This document shows positions 62,888 through 64,000 of a stretch of 64,000 nt of DNA, one piece after another. The first letter of the stretch is position 1, and each line of letters opens with the position of its first letter. The stretch spans positions 14,157 to 78,156 of the forward strand of contig CAYYZY010000010.1 of NCBI GenBank assembly GCA_964475955.1. Reading direction: 5' to 3'. A program made the translations under genes and the position numbers. The DNA is from DATKZH01 sp964475955. GTDB taxonomy: Bacteria > Planctomycetota > Planctomycetia > Pirellulales > Thermoguttaceae. The notes under the pieces are model-generated. The model was not told where the DNA came from, made no database searches, and saw nothing but the letters and a program-made list of their open reading frames with translations.

Positions 62888-64000
62888 TCACCGACTGCGA
62901 CGTTTGACCGGCTCCGGCAGGGGGTCGACCTTGTGAGCAACCGGCCAGCTTGCCCGATATTCATCTTGGTAGAGACCGATCTGCTCGAACGGAATGGGTT
63001 GAAAGCCCATGTTCCAGGCAGGCGAATCCTCCTGGAGTCGAAAATCGCCCGCCGCCTCATCCGCAAAGCGCGGATCGACGTCGACCATGTTGTTCTCCAT
63101 CGTTAGCAAGGGGTAGGCGGTCTTCTGAATGTGATGCCACCAGGCAACCTGATAGCTCTTGCTGGCCGCTGGCTGATCCCAACCCGTGCGACGCAGATTG
63201 GTTCCGTCGCCGCGCCAAAAGATGTTTCCCTTCACAACATTCCCCTTCGGCGACGTCGGATCGTCCTCGAGCATGTTCGCCAGCTTCGGATAGCGTGTAC
63301 TGTATGGCGGCTCGCTGAACCGGACACCGTTCAACACGCCGGTCTTTCTGGCCTTTTCGATCCGGGGGTCTCCATATTGCGCCGCCCAATTGCCTGGAGC
63401 ATAGCGCGCATCCAAATGAAAGGCCTGGGGGCAGTCGATAAAGATGTTGTTCTCGACCAGCGTGTCGCGCCCTCCTCCGACAAACACCGGCCGCCAGACT
63501 TGATAGAACACGTTCCCTCGAACCGTGGCCCCCGAATTGGCGTCGTCGAGATAAATGCCGTTACACGGCCCACCGTCCTTGCCGCAAATGTAATGCAGAT
63601 AGTTGTGCAGAAATAGGTCGCCTCGCATGCACCAGCTTCGCCCGCCATAGATCGCCCCGCAATCGTGCGACTCCTGGCACACATTGTGGATTTCGTTATG
63701 GTCGAACCGGTGAAGCGGCCCGCCGTACACAATGGCGGAATGCGGCGCGTGATGGATCAGGTTGTGCGACGCCTGCAGGCCGACCCCGGTCATCAAGACG
63801 CCGGGGCGATAGGTCCGGTCCCAACGCGCGAAATGGTGGATGTGACAGTTCTCGACCGCATGACCGGCGGGGATCAGTTTCTCGCGATCGCCGCCAGCCA
63901 TGAACACCCCGCCCCCGCCGGTTCCCGTGATGTCGCAACCGACCACCGCGCAACGCTTTCCGTCAAGGATGGTCACGCCGTAATTCGTCACATTCCGGAT
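62888..64000 (-). CDS. Right-handed parallel beta-helix protein (5' partial)
   Basis: The frame is open at the right edge (IRNVTNYGVTILDG); the GTG at 63991 is internal. About 370 residues of C-terminal sequence are visible. The turns of the helix are marked by CAVVGCDITG, NCHIHHF, ASHNLIHH, RFDHNEIHN, RGNVFYQVWR, VENNIFIDCP and VKGNIFWRG. This is the pectate-lyase-like / right-handed beta-helix fold found in polysaccharide lyases and epimerases. The sequence ends with a short basic tail. It is at the end of the carbohydrate-degradation region on the same strand as the preceding genes. The catalytic site may lie outside the window. Confidence 0.8.
   Translation of the reverse strand: MRNVTNYGVTILDGKRCAVVGCDITGTGGGGVFMAGGDREKLIPAGHAVENCHIHHFARWDRTYRPGVLMTGVGLQASHNLIHHAPHSAIVYGGPLHRFDHNEIHNVCQESHDCGAIYGGRSWCMRGDLFLHNYLHYICGKDGGPCNGIYLDDANSGATVRGNVFYQVWRPVFVGGGRDTLVENNIFIDCPQAFHLDARYAPGNWAAQYGDPRIEKARKTGVLNGVRFSEPPYSTRYPKLANMLEDDPTSPKGNVVKGNIFWRGDGTNLRRTGWDQPAASKSYQVAWWHHIQKTAYPLLTMENNMVDVDPRFADEAAGDFRLQEDSPAWNMGFQPIPFEQIGLYQDEYRASWPVAHKVDPLPEPVKRRSR

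Noticed and set aside
1..64000. tRNA, rRNA or intact insertion sequences
   Set aside because: I looked for T-loop strings, rRNA blocks and transposase motifs on both strands and found none; a covariance-model scan would be decisive.

Overview
This window comes from a high-GC planctomycete, most likely of the Pirellulales or a close group. No taxonomic marker could be searched, so this rests on gene content: a secreted giant protein with the LEPR-xLL N-terminal motif, an ECF sigma factor translationally coupled to a Hanks-type kinase, a hydrazine-synthase-A-like dihaem protein, TolC-like lipoproteins of the planctomycete type, DUF11-rich envelope proteins, BNR sialidases, a DUF4838 protein, and many REP-like hairpins between genes. 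Both ends of the window cut a gene.

Layout. 1-9413: two giant secreted proteins that share one C-terminal architecture (a head of about 100 residues, 47-51-residue repeats, a short DFIL tail). 9902-13320: biotin synthase, then an ECF sigma factor and a membrane Ser/Thr kinase with overlapping stop and start codons. 13549-17459: a DUF11-type envelope protein and a lipoprotein. 17490-19639 (minus): RNase D and a broken Na+/H+ antiporter. 19961-21733: a D-threonine-aldolase/D-serine-dehydratase-like PLP enzyme and a stand-alone LuxR-type HTH protein. 21898-28204 (minus): HzsA-related dihaem protein, rhomboid protease, anchored coiled-coil protein. 28559-32605: a TolC-like protein with an alanine-rich insert of about 420 residues. 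33651-41273: a small zinc-ribbon membrane protein, MutS, an apparently internally deleted secreted protein, an AT-rich orphan ORF, a small membrane protein, and a secreted metacaspase. 42032-46204: a duplicated-domain Cys protein, a FemAB/GNAT-like acyltransferase and a condensation-fold acyltransferase. 46658-49894: a PIN-like toxin remnant, a DUF885 peptidase and two small exported proteins. 50735-54600: a two-gene defence-like module (N6-adenine methyltransferase plus a putative PD-(D/E)XK nuclease). 54660-64000: a carbohydrate/glycolipid-degradation region with two sialidases, a six-hairpin-type glycosidase, a neutral-ceramidase-like hydrolase, a DUF4838 protein, a dehydratase remnant and a parallel beta-helix protein.

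How the genes may work together. The right-hand 9.5 kb looks like an extracellular set for removing and processing sialylated or acylated glycans (inference from co-location and family). The 42-46 kb group looks like an acyl-transfer set for a cell-surface or lipid product (inference). The methyltransferase/nuclease pair resembles restriction-modification, in an order I cannot assign to a named system.

Intergenic DNA is rich in compact inverted repeats. There are at least four REP-like families. One 47-bp double palindrome occurs as two identical copies, one near-identical copy in opposite orientation, and one half copy. Some copies touch coding sequence: one lies inside the leader of a sialidase gene and one forms the C-terminus of a small membrane protein. 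Three good intrinsic terminators share a TTTCTTTG tail. I saw no tRNA, rRNA, CRISPR array or intact transposase.
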